A stretch of 64,000 nt of DNA from Chaera sp964544355 (GCA_964544355.1 CAZJAI010000001.1:224288-288287); one strand, 5' to 3'. Shown: positions 35,038 through 43,147, counted from the first letter of the stretch. Translations and numbers: made by a program. The notes: generated from the letters alone by a model not told the origin.

Positions 35038-35231
35038 AGTCGCATCCTGTAACAACAAGTGTACAACTTTTGGGGCGTTACTGCCGCCAGGGCTTGATCT
35101 CCGCAGTCCAAGATAGCAATTTGCACAGAATCTAGTTCATCAGTTTATAAGTTGACAGCGTATGATCACCTAAACTGCCATAAGGCTAAACATTAACACC
35201 CTATGTTGCTAAGTAGTATAAGAGGGGCGGT

Positions 35232-35603
35232 TTGACACTAGAAGATCAAGAGAAAATTGGGAATGGGGAGTTCGAAGACAGTTTTGTTGATCTCGGTTCA
35301 TATTAAATTATAGAACACATAGCAACAATCGAGGTTAGTCATGGTAAGCAGCTTACGATTCATCAATCAAGCTTGGCAGATTTATTATTCCGACCATGCA
35401 TAGACCATAAAACGCTTTTTAATAAAATTACACTTTTAGTGGATCGACAGATTTTGGAATGAGACGGCAATGCTCGCTTAATCTATAAACCGGAATTAAG
35501 TGTCGTCAAGCCAAAAACTAACCCAAAAGAATTTAAAAAACGTCTTGAGACAACTCTGGATTCTTATTGGGATAACGCCGAGATGATTTTGCAGAGTGTT
35601 TAA
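35232..35603 (+). pseudogene. Decayed AT-rich gene with two in-frame stops
   Basis: One frame (codons starting at positions divisible by 3) reads as plausible protein for about 120 codons but is cut by TAA at 35304 and TGA at 35460. Its last part, KPKTNPKEFKKRLETTL then DSYWDNAEMILQSV and TAA at 35601, looks clearly protein-like; the TGA follows QILE and precedes DGNARLIYKPE, where TGG would be one base away. A possible promoter TTAACA-18-TATAAG ends just before it. Base composition is more AT-rich than the neighbours, suggesting a transferred gene. Family not recognised. The adjoining 35038-35231 shows nothing else. Confidence 0.45.
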
Positions 35604-35620
35604 TTCGCGGCTTTGTCGTA

Positions 35621-35665
35621 ACAAAAACGGCTCCGCTTTTTTGGCTCAAGCGGAGCCGTTTTTGT
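35621..35665. terminator. Bidirectional intrinsic terminator
   Basis: A perfect 18-bp stem (35621-35638 with 35648-35665) has GC-rich core CGGCTCCGC and A/T tracts at both feet, so it can stop transcription from either side: the decayed gene (+) and the LPxTG gene (-). Confidence 0.9.
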
Positions 35666-35764
35666 TTTTAGTTCCTCTTGTTTTTGAAGGAACCTGCCAA
35701 CGGGATTACCCCGTTTCTTCCGGGCCGTTTTATTTTTGTGAAGATACGGTCAGCTATCCGCCAT

Positions 35765-37078
35765 CTAGCGCTTAAACAGCATGGCCTGGTGCAGGCTGCG
35801 CCGGCTGCTCAGCCAGGATTGGATGCCGTAGCCGAGGGCGCTGGTGCCAAGCAATCCGCCGATTATGCTGCCGGCGCCGGTCTTGGGCAGGGTGGTCGGC
35901 GCTTCGGGCTGGGCGGGCGGTTGTTCCGGCGGAGTCGGCTGCGTTGGAGGCGTAGTTGGCGGGGTCGGCGGCTTTTCGGCGCAGACCCTGTTGACGTTAA
36001 CGCTGGCAGTGTCTTCTTTAGAGCCATTGGGTGTCTCTACCCGAGCCACATCAACCAGCCGGTTAAGGCCGCATCGCAATTTGTCTTCGGATACTACCTT
36101 GGCGCTAAAAATCACGTAGCTGGCGCCGCCCGGGGCGTGGCTGCCGATGTTCACGCCGCTGCCTGTAACGTTGTCGCTGAGCGTCTTGCCGTTGGGATTT
36201 TGGGTGTTGTAAAGCCTGGTCGAGCCTTTAACATATACCATTCCGGCGGGCAGACTGTCTTTAACTACCACGTTATCCTGCTGGATGTCGCCGGTGTTTT
36301 TGTATTTAATCCTAAAGTCAACCGTGTCGCCCGGTTTAGCGCTAAGGTCTTTGACGAACTTATTAGCGCCGCCAGGGCTGACCATTTTCTGCACTTCAAA
36401 GTTGGGAACCGGAGCGAACTGCGGTTTAACCTTGAAGTAAACATAGCTGGCGTACTTGAAACAGCCGGGCACTACGCCGTCCGGGCCATTGAAACCTACT
36501 AGTGCGCCGGCGCTGGTAACAATACTGTCGGGCAGTTTGGCGCCGCCTCTGGCATAGCCGTTGTTGAAGATTTCGGCCGAGCCGGCAACATAAGCCAGGT
36601 TAAAGTTGGAGTCGCTTTTGAACACCACGTCGTCCCAAACTTTCTGGGGCTTGGCGTTGTCGGCCGAAACGAAACCGCTGATTGGCACGCTGGTACCGGT
36701 GGCGGTTGACACGCTGGCGCTGACACGGGTGTTAACGGCGTTTAGATTCAGGTTGTCAGCGGCGTTGTTGTGCACGTAAACGCGCACCAGGTATTCTTTG
36801 CCGGGCTGGACCGTAACCTGGTCGGACCACCCGCCGTTGCTGGTGTTGGCGGCGTCTTTGGCTACCACGAAGTTACGCTCGTCGCCGACGTTCGGGTTGT
36901 CGGTGATCGAGTTAAAGGTAACGTAAGTAGCCGGCTGAGCCACGGTGAAAGTCGGCCGATCCGGCCCCCAGGCCAGCAAAATGCCGGCCGGTACTACCGT
37001 AGCGACGGCCACGGCCACCGCGGCCGTCAATATTTTCGGCAACCGGTTAAGTTGCGATAAAATGTTTTTCATAAACAT
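35765..37078 (-). CDS. LPxTG-anchored DUF11-type surface protein
   Basis: 437 residues: signal/transmembrane helix at about 15-36 (KILTAAVAVAVATVVPAGIL), beta-rich ectodomain of about 200 residues, a DUF11-like repeat (KPGDTVDFRIKYKNTGDIQQDNVVVKDSLPAGMVYVKGST) at about 245-345, a Pro/Thr linker, then LPKTG at 397-401, a hydrophobic helix and a basic RR/KR tail. This is a full sorting signal and the probable substrate of the sortase at 4199-5419. Start chosen at the ATG 7 nt after GGAG. Probably an adhesin or surface-layer component. Confidence 0.9.
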   Translation of the reverse strand: MFMKNILSQLNRLPKILTAAVAVAVATVVPAGILLAWGPDRPTFTVAQPATYVTFNSITDNPNVGDERNFVVAKDAANTSNGGWSDQVTVQPGKEYLVRVYVHNNAADNLNLNAVNTRVSASVSTATGTSVPISGFVSADNAKPQKVWDDVVFKSDSNFNLAYVAGSAEIFNNGYARGGAKLPDSIVTSAGALVGFNGPDGVVPGCFKYASYVYFKVKPQFAPVPNFEVQKMVSPGGANKFVKDLSAKPGDTVDFRIKYKNTGDIQQDNVVVKDSLPAGMVYVKGSTRLYNTQNPNGKTLSDNVTGSGVNIGSHAPGGASYVIFSAKVVSEDKLRCGLNRLVDVARVETPNGSKEDTASVNVNRVCAEKPPTPPTTPPTQPTPPEQPPAQPEAPTTLPKTGAGSIIGGLLGTSALGYGIQSWLSSRRSLHQAMLFKR

Positions 37079-37131
37079 ACTTCTACTCCTTTTTGATACT
37101 TCTTAAAATGACCGTAAAAAATTCTTAACTG

Positions 37132-37159
37132 AATTTAAAGGTAAGCGCTGAATTGTCAA
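37132..37159 (-). promoter_or_regulatory. Promoter of the LPxTG surface protein gene
   Basis: On the minus strand TTGACA (37154-37159), 16 bp, TAAATT (37132-37137), leaving a leader of about 45-50 nt with a good Shine-Dalgarno (AAAAGGAG). Unlike many genes here, this mRNA has a normal leader. Confidence 0.6.
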
Positions 37160-37202
37160 AGTGCGTCTGTCGGGGGCCGTTAAAAGAAGACGGCTTGCCA
37201 AC

Positions 37203-37215
37203 CGGATCACTACAG
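37203..37215 (+). repeat. Left copy of a 13-bp inverted repeat around the hairpin-rich unit
   Basis: CGGATCACTACAG here is an exact inverted copy of 38476-38488; the match continues inward as xGCxCGG. The region 37079-37399 otherwise holds the LPxTG promoter and further hairpins, such as GCACGGT/ACCGTGC around 37220-37260 and an 11-bp stem CCGGCCCCGCG/CGCGGGGCCGG near 37340-37375. Confidence 0.5.
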
Positions 37216-37399
37216 GGCACGGTATGAAATTCCCGGCAAAGAAGCGCTGGGAAAACCGTGCGAACCACAGGTTTTTGCGCGCTCCTTTGCCTTACAGCGC
37301 GTTGTTGGCGCCAAAAGCAATTATGCAGATCTCCGGCCCGGCCCCGCGCGAAAAGTTGCCGCGGGGCCGGTGCCGGAAGAAAAAAGACCTCCTTTCCTC

Positions 37400-38413
37400 C
37401 TACCCGCAGTACGCGGGTGGGTTGGGCTCGGCGCAGGGGTCTCCCCGCACCGGGTTCGACGGGGGCGCCCCCTCGTTGGAGGGGGGCGGACCCGTCGGGG
37501 CCGGCCCCGCGCCGGGTGCCCGTGTGACGGGCGGCGGCGGGGGCGGTGGGGTGTATGTCGCCGGCGGCGATCCCGCCGCCGGCGGCTCTGCCGGTGTTGT
37601 CACCGGCGGAGCCGTTCCCCCGCCGCCGGGCCGGTTGTTACCGGCCGGCTGGGGGTCCTCCCATGGCCGCTTGGCGGCCGGGGGAGGCGCCGTTACCGGC
37701 GGTGACGGCGGTGACGGCGGGGGTGGAACCTTCACCACCGGCGGAGCCGGTGGTTGTGGGACCGGCGGACGGTTGTCCGTCGGTCCCCGCGGGTACCCGG
37801 GGGGCGGCTGTGGGAACAGGATGTTCCCACAGCGCAGCAGGATGTAGATCCTGCTGTTCCCCCCGAGGGTGATTACTAGCGACCTGCGGTCGCCAGCAAT
37901 CCCGGGTGACTGGTCGATCACCAGTCGCCCGTCACTCCATCCGCTGTTAAATGCGGCGGATGGAGCGACTCCGAATTCCGGCCGGCCGGCGGCGATGGCG
38001 CCGGCCAGTCGGAACCACAGCTCCTGCCCCTCTTTGGAGAGGCAGGAGCCCTCCGCCAGCCTTTCGGCTGGCGGAGAAGCTAGCCCTAGCGCCAGAGCGT
38101 ACTCCCGAAGGAGGGCGCTGCTGGCGCTGGCGGCGGAGAGCAGCTTTTGACTGCTCTCCGCCGGGCTGGGGGCAAAAATACCCCCAGCCACCAAGCGGTT
38201 CAGCGCGGCGTCGGAGACGTCGCGCTGAACGAACCGCGGCGGGCACGCCGCCGTGGCGGTTGGGCTCGGCGTCGGGCCGGGAGGCCCGACGCCGAGCGGC
38301 TGCTGCTGCTGCGGTCGCAGCAGCAGCACGACCGCCGCCAGAGCGACGGCGGCCACGGCACCTCCAGTAGCCAGTGCTTTGCCCCGGCTGCTGGAGGTTA
38401 TACCAGAGAACAT
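37400..38413 (-). CDS. Pro-rich membrane-anchored protein with palindrome-saturated coding DNA
   Basis: 337 residues: transmembrane anchor at about 13-32 (LATGGAVAAVALAAVVLLL), a Pro/Thr linker, a folded-looking domain (about 57-205) with three cysteines and the words QELWFRLAGAIAAG and RSLVITLGGNSRIYILLRCGN, the last common in Saccharibacteria secreted proteins, then a Pro/Gly-rich tail of about 130 residues ending NPPAYCG. The reading frame therefore looks real. The DNA is extraordinary: at least fifteen perfect or near-perfect hairpins lie end to end through the gene (see the repeat entry). Function unknown; no clear promoter seen. Confidence 0.7.
   Translation of the reverse strand: MFSGITSSSRGKALATGGAVAAVALAAVVLLLRPQQQQPLGVGPPGPTPSPTATAACPPRFVQRDVSDAALNRLVAGGIFAPSPAESSQKLLSAASASSALLREYALALGLASPPAERLAEGSCLSKEGQELWFRLAGAIAAGRPEFGVAPSAAFNSGWSDGRLVIDQSPGIAGDRRSLVITLGGNSRIYILLRCGNILFPQPPPGYPRGPTDNRPPVPQPPAPPVVKVPPPPSPPSPPVTAPPPAAKRPWEDPQPAGNNRPGGGGTAPPVTTPAEPPAAGSPPATYTPPPPPPPVTRAPGAGPAPTGPPPSNEGAPPSNPVRGDPCAEPNPPAYCG
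37807..38328. repeat. Chain of back-to-back perfect hairpins inside the Pro-rich protein gene
   Basis: Stems read directly: 37807-37818/37822-37833 (12 bp), 37835-37843/37848-37856 (9), 37908-37914/37920-37926 (7), 37935-37944/37956-37965 (10), 38020-38028/38041-38049 (9), 38051-38060/38067-38076 (10), 38131-38143/38151-38163 (13), 38164-38172/38181-38189 (9), 38198-38212/38216-38230 (15 with one G-T), 38264-38278/38283-38297 (15), 38301-38313/38316-38328 (13). Another 13-bp stem (one G-T) lies at 37758-37770/37775-37787, and more GC-palindromes fill 37440-37700. Loops are mostly 2-10 nt and adjacent hairpins often abut. Confidence 0.9.
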
Positions 38414-38475
38414 ACTACCCCCTTAAGGAAGCTGGTTTTTTATGCCTTCAGCGCTCGGGGCGTCTAGCCCGCGCG

Positions 38476-38488
38476 CTGTAGTGATCCG
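38476..38488 (-). repeat. Right copy of the 13-bp inverted repeat
   Basis: CTGTAGTGATCCG is the reverse complement of 37203-37215. The pair brackets about 1.29 kb containing the hairpin-rich gene and its 3' region. No target-site duplication is evident. The rest of 38414-38759 holds the exporter promoter and an AT-rich stretch without a gene. Confidence 0.5.
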
Positions 38489-38706
38489 ATTTGTCAAGGT
38501 TCCTCTTTTTAAAACCGGTTTTTACCGACTGGAGTGTATGTTTTAAAGAGAACTAAAAAGGGAAGCCAGCGCCCCCCTTTTTTAAAAAATCTACGAAACT
38601 TCCCTGATACAACCAGCCTCTTTAAGCTGTTTTCTTGCACTCCTTGGCAAAAAACGACTGACTGGGTTTAAACTAGCATAAAATTAAGACGATGTCAACT
38701 TAAGTC

Positions 38707-38736
38707 TTGTTAAAGCCGGCCGGTCGGGAGTATCCT
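38707..38736 (+). promoter_or_regulatory. Promoter of the ABC exporter operon
   Basis: TTGTTA (38707-38712), 18 bp, TATCCT (38731-38736); the leader would be about 17 nt with a weak GAAGGA 13 nt before the GTG start at 38760. Confidence 0.4.
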
Positions 38737-38759
38737 AAAACGAAGGAACAACACATCCA

Positions 38760-39665
38760 GTGCGGCCGGCCATATTTTTAGATAACCTGAGCAAAACCTA
38801 CCCGGGCAGTTCGCGGCCGGCTCTGGATGGCGTCAGCCTGTCCATTGCTCCCGGTGAAATTTATGGCTTTTTGGGCCCTAACGGCGCCGGTAAAAGCACC
38901 TGCATCAGAACCCTGATGGGCTTTATTCGGCCAACCGCCGGAGCGGCTAAGATTTTGGGTTTGGATATCGTCAGGGACAGCGTGGCTATCAAGCGGCGGG
39001 TCGGCTATCTGGCCGGCGATGTGGCGCTATATGGTAACATGACCGGCCGGCAGTTGATGGATTATCTTAGCGCTCTACAGCCGCTTAAATCGTCCGGCTA
39101 CCTGCGCCGGCTGATTAAGGATTTTCAAGTGGAGATGACTAGGCCGATAAAAGAGTTGTCCAAGGGCAACCGCCAGAAGCTGGGCATCATTCAGGCGTTC
39201 GCTCATCAGCCCGAGGTGCTGATTCTGGATGAGCCGACCGGCGGCCTGGACCCTCTGATGCAGGAGGTGTTTTACGACCTGGTGACCAGGGCTAGCGGCG
39301 ACGGCGCCAGCATTTTTTTCAGCAGCCATAATTTAAGTGAGGTCCAGCGGGTTTGTCAGCGGATAGGCTTCATTAAAAACGGCTGCCTGGCAGCCGAACA
39401 CCCGGTGAATCGCCGGGAGACCGGGGCCAAAACGGCCCGCCAGAGGTTTATTGTCAGCTTCGACGGTCCGGCGCCCTACCTTCAAATCAAAAAACTGGCA
39501 AGTGTTAAGGTTAGCTGGCAAAACGGCGAAGATTTGACCATAGAAACCGGCGACGAACTGGCTCCCCTGCTGCGGTTGCTGGGACGATACCGGGTGAAGA
39601 GGCTGATCAGTCGCGGCGACAACATTGAAAGCGAATTCTTAAGCCTGTATCAGGAGGAACTATGA
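38760..39665 (+). CDS. ABC transporter ATP-binding protein (BcrA-like)
   Basis: 301 residues starting at GTG. Walker A GPNGAGKST, signature LSKGNRQKLGI (usual LSGGMxQ), Walker B VLILDEPTGGLDPL and the H-loop FFSSHNLSEVQ are all present, with a C-terminal extension of about 80 residues typical of ABC-2 exporter ATPases of the BcrA/CcmA group. Powers the permease encoded next (4-nt overlap). Substrate unknown; peptide or lipid export is typical of the group. Confidence 0.93.
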   Translation: MRPAIFLDNLSKTYPGSSRPALDGVSLSIAPGEIYGFLGPNGAGKSTCIRTLMGFIRPTAGAAKILGLDIVRDSVAIKRRVGYLAGDVALYGNMTGRQLMDYLSALQPLKSSGYLRRLIKDFQVEMTRPIKELSKGNRQKLGIIQAFAHQPEVLILDEPTGGLDPLMQEVFYDLVTRASGDGASIFFSSHNLSEVQRVCQRIGFIKNGCLAAEHPVNRRETGAKTARQRFIVSFDGPAPYLQIKKLASVKVSWQNGEDLTIETGDELAPLLRLLGRYRVKRLISRGDNIESEFLSLYQEEL

Positions 39666-40462
39666 TACCGGTGCTGCTGGTTGAGCTGAAGCGGCGCAGA
39701 TGGGCAGCCGCCGGCTGGAGCCTGGGGGTCAGCGCCTATATCGCTCTGAACCTGCTGACCTATCCGATAATACGCGACCAATCCAAGGCGCTGAACCAGG
39801 TGCTGGCCAGCCTGCCCGGCAGCTTCAAGACTATGGTGTCAGATTCGGCCGATCTGTTATCGCCGGCCGGTTTTATGAGTTCCAAAATTTTGTACCTAAT
39901 TGTGCCGATGCTGTTTACAGTGCTGGCGGTGTCGCTGGGCAGTACTTTGCTGGCGCGCGAGGAGCGCTCCGGAACTTTAGAGCTGTTGCTGGCCCGCCCG
40001 CTGTCGCGGCGACGCCTGCTGGTCGGAAAAATGATGGCTGGGCTGGCCATATTAGCCGCGGCTGCCGCGGCCGCTTCTGCCACAGCCGTGCTGTTTAGCT
40101 GGCGGGTCGGTCTGGAGCTGTCGCTGGTCAGGATAGTAGAGGCCATCGGGCTGAGCGCCTTAATGGGGCTGATGTTCGGCAGCCTGGCGCTGACACTCAG
40201 CGCGCTGGGCCGGGCGACTGGGCGAGGCAGCGCCGCGATATCAGCGGCCCTGGCTCTCGGCGCCTACCTGGTGGTATCGCTGGAAGGGTTGGCTTCCTGG
40301 CTGCGTTGGCCGGCCAAACTGCTGCCATATCATTACTATCAGCCTACAGAAGTGCTGCTGGGCGGCTATAACTGGCTGAACGCCTGGGGATTTTTGGCGA
40401 TTACGGCTGTTTTGGCGGCGGTTGCCCTGGCCGGTTTTTCGCGCCGCGACATCGGCGGCTAA
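39662..40462 (+). CDS. ABC-2 type transporter permease
   Basis: 266 residues, six hydrophobic segments. REERSGTLELLLARPLSRRRLLVGKMMAGL is the conserved cytoplasmic motif of ABC-2 permeases. Pairs with the preceding ATPase (ATGA overlap) as a two-gene exporter. Convergent with the DUF3105 gene, 8 nt away. Confidence 0.9.
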   Translation: MIPVLLVELKRRRWAAAGWSLGVSAYIALNLLTYPIIRDQSKALNQVLASLPGSFKTMVSDSADLLSPAGFMSSKILYLIVPMLFTVLAVSLGSTLLAREERSGTLELLLARPLSRRRLLVGKMMAGLAILAAAAAAASATAVLFSWRVGLELSLVRIVEAIGLSALMGLMFGSLALTLSALGRATGRGSAAISAALALGAYLVVSLEGLASWLRWPAKLLPYHYYQPTEVLLGGYNWLNAWGFLAITAVLAAVALAGFSRRDIGG

Positions 40463-40470
40463 GTCTGCCG

Positions 40471-41004
40471 TTACGTGGCGCCGGGTTCGGGCGACTGGTT
40501 CAGGTGATCGCGATAAAACTGTTGTATTTTGGCGGCGTCAACCGACTGCAGATCCAGACTCCACTGCCACGAGACCAGCTGAATGGGAGCGCTGTTGGCC
40601 GGCCGGGGCGTCACCAGCACTTTAAACCCCTTGTTGGACTGCTGCTTATCGTTGTAGGTCAGCTCGGCGGCAATCTTCTCCAGCTTAGCTACTTCGTCTT
40701 TAGGCAGCGACGGCTGGTAGGTGATGACGATACCGCCGTGCTCCAGGTTGTGGACGAACTGTTCGTCCGGAATCTGAGTCTGGCTGATACTCCACGGAGC
40801 CGTCTGAACGTAATGCGGACCGGAGGTCGGTGGGTTGGTCTGGTAGGGCGTGTGCGGCGCCGAGACGTCGGAGATGTGTTGCGCTCCTTCGCTGGCGTGC
40901 TGGACGCCGATCTTGGCCGGTTGGGGCTTTTTGGGCGTGAACAGTATCAGGCCGGCGAACGTCACCACGACTAGGCCTAAAAACAATATTAACTTCTTGG
41001 ACAT
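40471..41004 (-). CDS. DUF3105 protein, membrane-anchored
   Basis: 177 residues: N-terminal transmembrane helix at about 5-21, then the DUF3105 domain with HISDVSAPHTPYQTNPPTSGPHYVQTAPW and EQFVHNLEHGGIVITY. Several conserved histidines suggest metal binding, but the function of the family is not known. A minus-strand TATAAT (41043-41048) gives a leader of about 30-40 nt. Confidence 0.88.
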   Translation of the reverse strand: MSKKLILFLGLVVVTFAGLILFTPKKPQPAKIGVQHASEGAQHISDVSAPHTPYQTNPPTSGPHYVQTAPWSISQTQIPDEQFVHNLEHGGIVITYQPSLPKDEVAKLEKIAAELTYNDKQQSNKGFKVLVTPRPANSAPIQLVSWQWSLDLQSVDAAKIQQFYRDHLNQSPEPGAT

Positions 41005-41140
41005 CAGTTTTTCTATCCTTACCGGCCGTTGCTTCTCGTAAAATTATAGCATTTTTTTAAACGCCAGCCGGATGGATATGTGCTAATCTTATGCTGAAAG
41101 TCAGCTAAAAAGCTAAAAAGCGAAACATCTTATTTTTGCC

Positions 41141-42520
41141 ATGGAACCGGCCAGCCGCCAAACGCCCAACGACCCTGCCGCTTTAGAGCCGGGTTCCGCC
41201 CGGCCGGAGCCGATCGTTAAAAGCATTCGCAGCCACAAGCGCTTCAATCGTTTTTTGAGGCTTCTGGGGCCGGGGGTCGTTACTGGTGCGGCCGATGATG
41301 ACCCGTCGGGCATCGCTACCTACTCCCAGGCCGGTTCGGCCTACGGCTACGGCTTTTTGTGGGCTTTTCCTCTCATGTACCCGCTGCTGGTGGGCGTGCA
41401 GGAGGCCTGTACGCGCATCGGCGCGGTGACCGGGAAAGGGCTGGCGGCGGTAATCAAGGAGAATTACAACCGTAAACTGCTATTGGGAGCCGTGGTGCTG
41501 GTGGTGGTGGCTAACACCATCAACATCGGCGCCGATATCGGCGCCATGGTGGCGGCTACCCGCCTGCTGCTGCCCCTACCGTTCGTGGCTCTGGCCGTAT
41601 TCTTCGCCCTGACGGTGATTTACCTGGAAGTGGCAGTGCGCTATAAGACTTACGTCAAAGTCCTCAAATGGCTGTCGCTGGCTTTGTTTGCTTATCCGGT
41701 AACCGCTTTTTTGGTGGGCCAGCCTTGGGGCGAGGTTTTGAGAGCGACGCTGCTGCCAAAACTGAATTTCAACTTTGATTCGGCTTATATTTTAGTGGGC
41801 ATGCTGGGCACCACCATTTCGCCCTATCTGTTTTTCTGGGATACTGCCGAAACCGTGGAAGACGAGATCGTTAAGCACCGGCTGTCGCCCAAAAGCGGCC
41901 AGCAGCCGCACGTCACCAGGCGGTTTATCCGTAGCTTGAGGATGGATAATTTTATCGGTATGACCATGGCTTCTTTGGGGGCCTGGTTTATCGTGATAAC
42001 CACCGCCTCGGTGCTGTTCGCCAACGGCATCACCCAGATCAACACCGCCGCCGACGCCGCCAAAGCCCTGGAGCCGCTGGTGGGCGGCTTTCCTCACGCC
42101 GGGCTGGTGGCCAAGCTGATTTTCAGTGTAGGCATAGTCGGCCTGGGCCTGCTGGCGGTGCCGGTGCTGGCCGGTTCGTCGTCTTACGCCATTTCCGAGG
42201 CCCTGGGTTGGCGCGAAGGGTTGCATTACCGATACAAGCGGGCCCGCGGCTTTTATAGCATCATCGGCGCGGCCACGCTGGTCGGATTGCTGATGAACTT
42301 CTTGGGCATTAACCCGGTCAAGGCGCTGATTTTCGCGGCGGTGTTTAACGGAGTGGCCGCCATACCACTGTTGTGGATGATCGCCCGGATCGGTCGCAGC
42401 GGCAAAATTATGGGCGACTACCGAAGCGGCTGGCTGTCAAACCTGACGCTGAGGGTTACCTTCGCGGCCATGCTGGCGGCCGCGCTGATACTGCTGCTGA
42501 CCGCTTTTTTTAATCCCTGA
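41141..42520 (+). CDS. NRAMP (SLC11)-family metal transporter, divergent site
   Basis: 459 residues, eleven to twelve transmembrane helices. The helix 1 motif, normally DPGN, is here DPSG (GAADDDPSGIATYSQAGSAYGYG), and the helix 6 MPH motif is replaced in GTTISPYLFFWDTAE. These changes are seen in NRAMP relatives with altered metal choice, including Mg2+-type members, so Mn2+/Fe2+ transport should not be assumed. Transcribed alone ahead of the DUF5667 gene; a Fur-like palindrome lies downstream. Confidence 0.88.
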   Translation: MEPASRQTPNDPAALEPGSARPEPIVKSIRSHKRFNRFLRLLGPGVVTGAADDDPSGIATYSQAGSAYGYGFLWAFPLMYPLLVGVQEACTRIGAVTGKGLAAVIKENYNRKLLLGAVVLVVVANTINIGADIGAMVAATRLLLPLPFVALAVFFALTVIYLEVAVRYKTYVKVLKWLSLALFAYPVTAFLVGQPWGEVLRATLLPKLNFNFDSAYILVGMLGTTISPYLFFWDTAETVEDEIVKHRLSPKSGQQPHVTRRFIRSLRMDNFIGMTMASLGAWFIVITTASVLFANGITQINTAADAAKALEPLVGGFPHAGLVAKLIFSVGIVGLGLLAVPVLAGSSSYAISEALGWREGLHYRYKRARGFYSIIGAATLVGLLMNFLGINPVKALIFAAVFNGVAAIPLLWMIARIGRSGKIMGDYRSGWLSNLTLRVTFAAMLAAALILLLTAFFNP

Positions 42521-42535
42521 TAGTGAGTCTGCCTA

Positions 42536-42570
42536 TTGACATTGCCGGCTGACGTGCATAATGATTATGC
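42536..42570 (+). promoter_or_regulatory. Promoter of the DUF5667 gene with a Fur-like palindrome
   Basis: TTGACA (42536-42541), 17 bp, TAATGA (42559-42564). Overlapping the -10 is the perfect 7-1-7 inverted repeat GCATAATGATTATGC (42556-42570), whose centre matches the Fur core ATAATnATTAT. A metal-dependent or other dimeric repressor bound there would block transcription. Confidence 0.6.
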
Positions 42571-42613
42571 TGTTAAGGTGAATAATCTATAAGTAAGGAG
42601 CTACGGCTTTAAA

Positions 42614-43147
42614 ATGAAAAAAACCAATCAAGCAAAAGACAAATCCGCCCAGCTGCTGGCGGTTAGCGCGGCGGCCGTGGTGTTGACCCTGGCCGGTATC
42701 GTGACCTACTCGGTAGCGGCCAACGTGTTGCCGACCAACCCGTTTTATTCGCTGAAAACCGCCTGGCAAGACGCCCGGGTGGCTTTAACCTTCGATCCGG
42801 CCGCCAAAAGCCAGCTGTCCCTGCAGCTGGCCAGAGCCAGAATCAACGAGGCCAGGACGTTAAACAACTCCCCCGGCAATCCGGCGGCCCAGACGGCGGT
42901 CGTGCCCACCCTCAGCCGCGCTCAGTCAGCGCTCGATCTGGCGCTGATCGAATCCAACAAGATCGGCGATTCGGCTCAGCGCGAAAAAATTCATTCTGAA
43001 ATATCCGGCGAGGCCGAGTCGGCCAAACAGGAAGCCGAAAAACACGCCGAAAAACCCGATGCCCCCGAGAGCGAGAAAAAAGACGCCAAAGAAGTGTCGG
43101 ACAAGCTGGACAAAACCCGTCAGGAAGCCGCTAAAACCACCGATTAA
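42614..43147 (+). CDS. DUF5667-domain membrane-anchored protein
   Basis: 177 residues: transmembrane helix at about 13-35, then VLPTNPFYSLKTAWQDARVALTFDPAAKSQLSLQLARARINEA, the DUF5667 pattern (P-x-Y-x-x-K then charged helices). The C-terminal third is a Glu/Lys/Ala-rich predicted coiled coil outside the membrane. Function unknown. An AAGGAG lies 13 nt before the ATG, rather far. It precedes the MprF-like gene. Confidence 0.85.
   Translation: MKKTNQAKDKSAQLLAVSAAAVVLTLAGIVTYSVAANVLPTNPFYSLKTAWQDARVALTFDPAAKSQLSLQLARARINEARTLNNSPGNPAAQTAVVPTLSRAQSALDLALIESNKIGDSAQREKIHSEISGEAESAKQEAEKHAEKPDAPESEKKDAKEVSDKLDKTRQEAAKTTD

Noticed and set aside
35304..35462. Alternative genetic code (TGA or TAA reassigned)
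   Set aside because: Only this one decayed frame has internal stops, of two different kinds; dozens of intact genes run without internal TGA and use TGA as stop.
37161..38467. Long plus-strand open frames opposite the Pro-rich protein gene
   Set aside because: Their Gly/Arg/Ala-rich products have no protein-like domains; they follow from the GC-rich palindromic sequence. The minus frame has a membrane anchor and the RCGN word.
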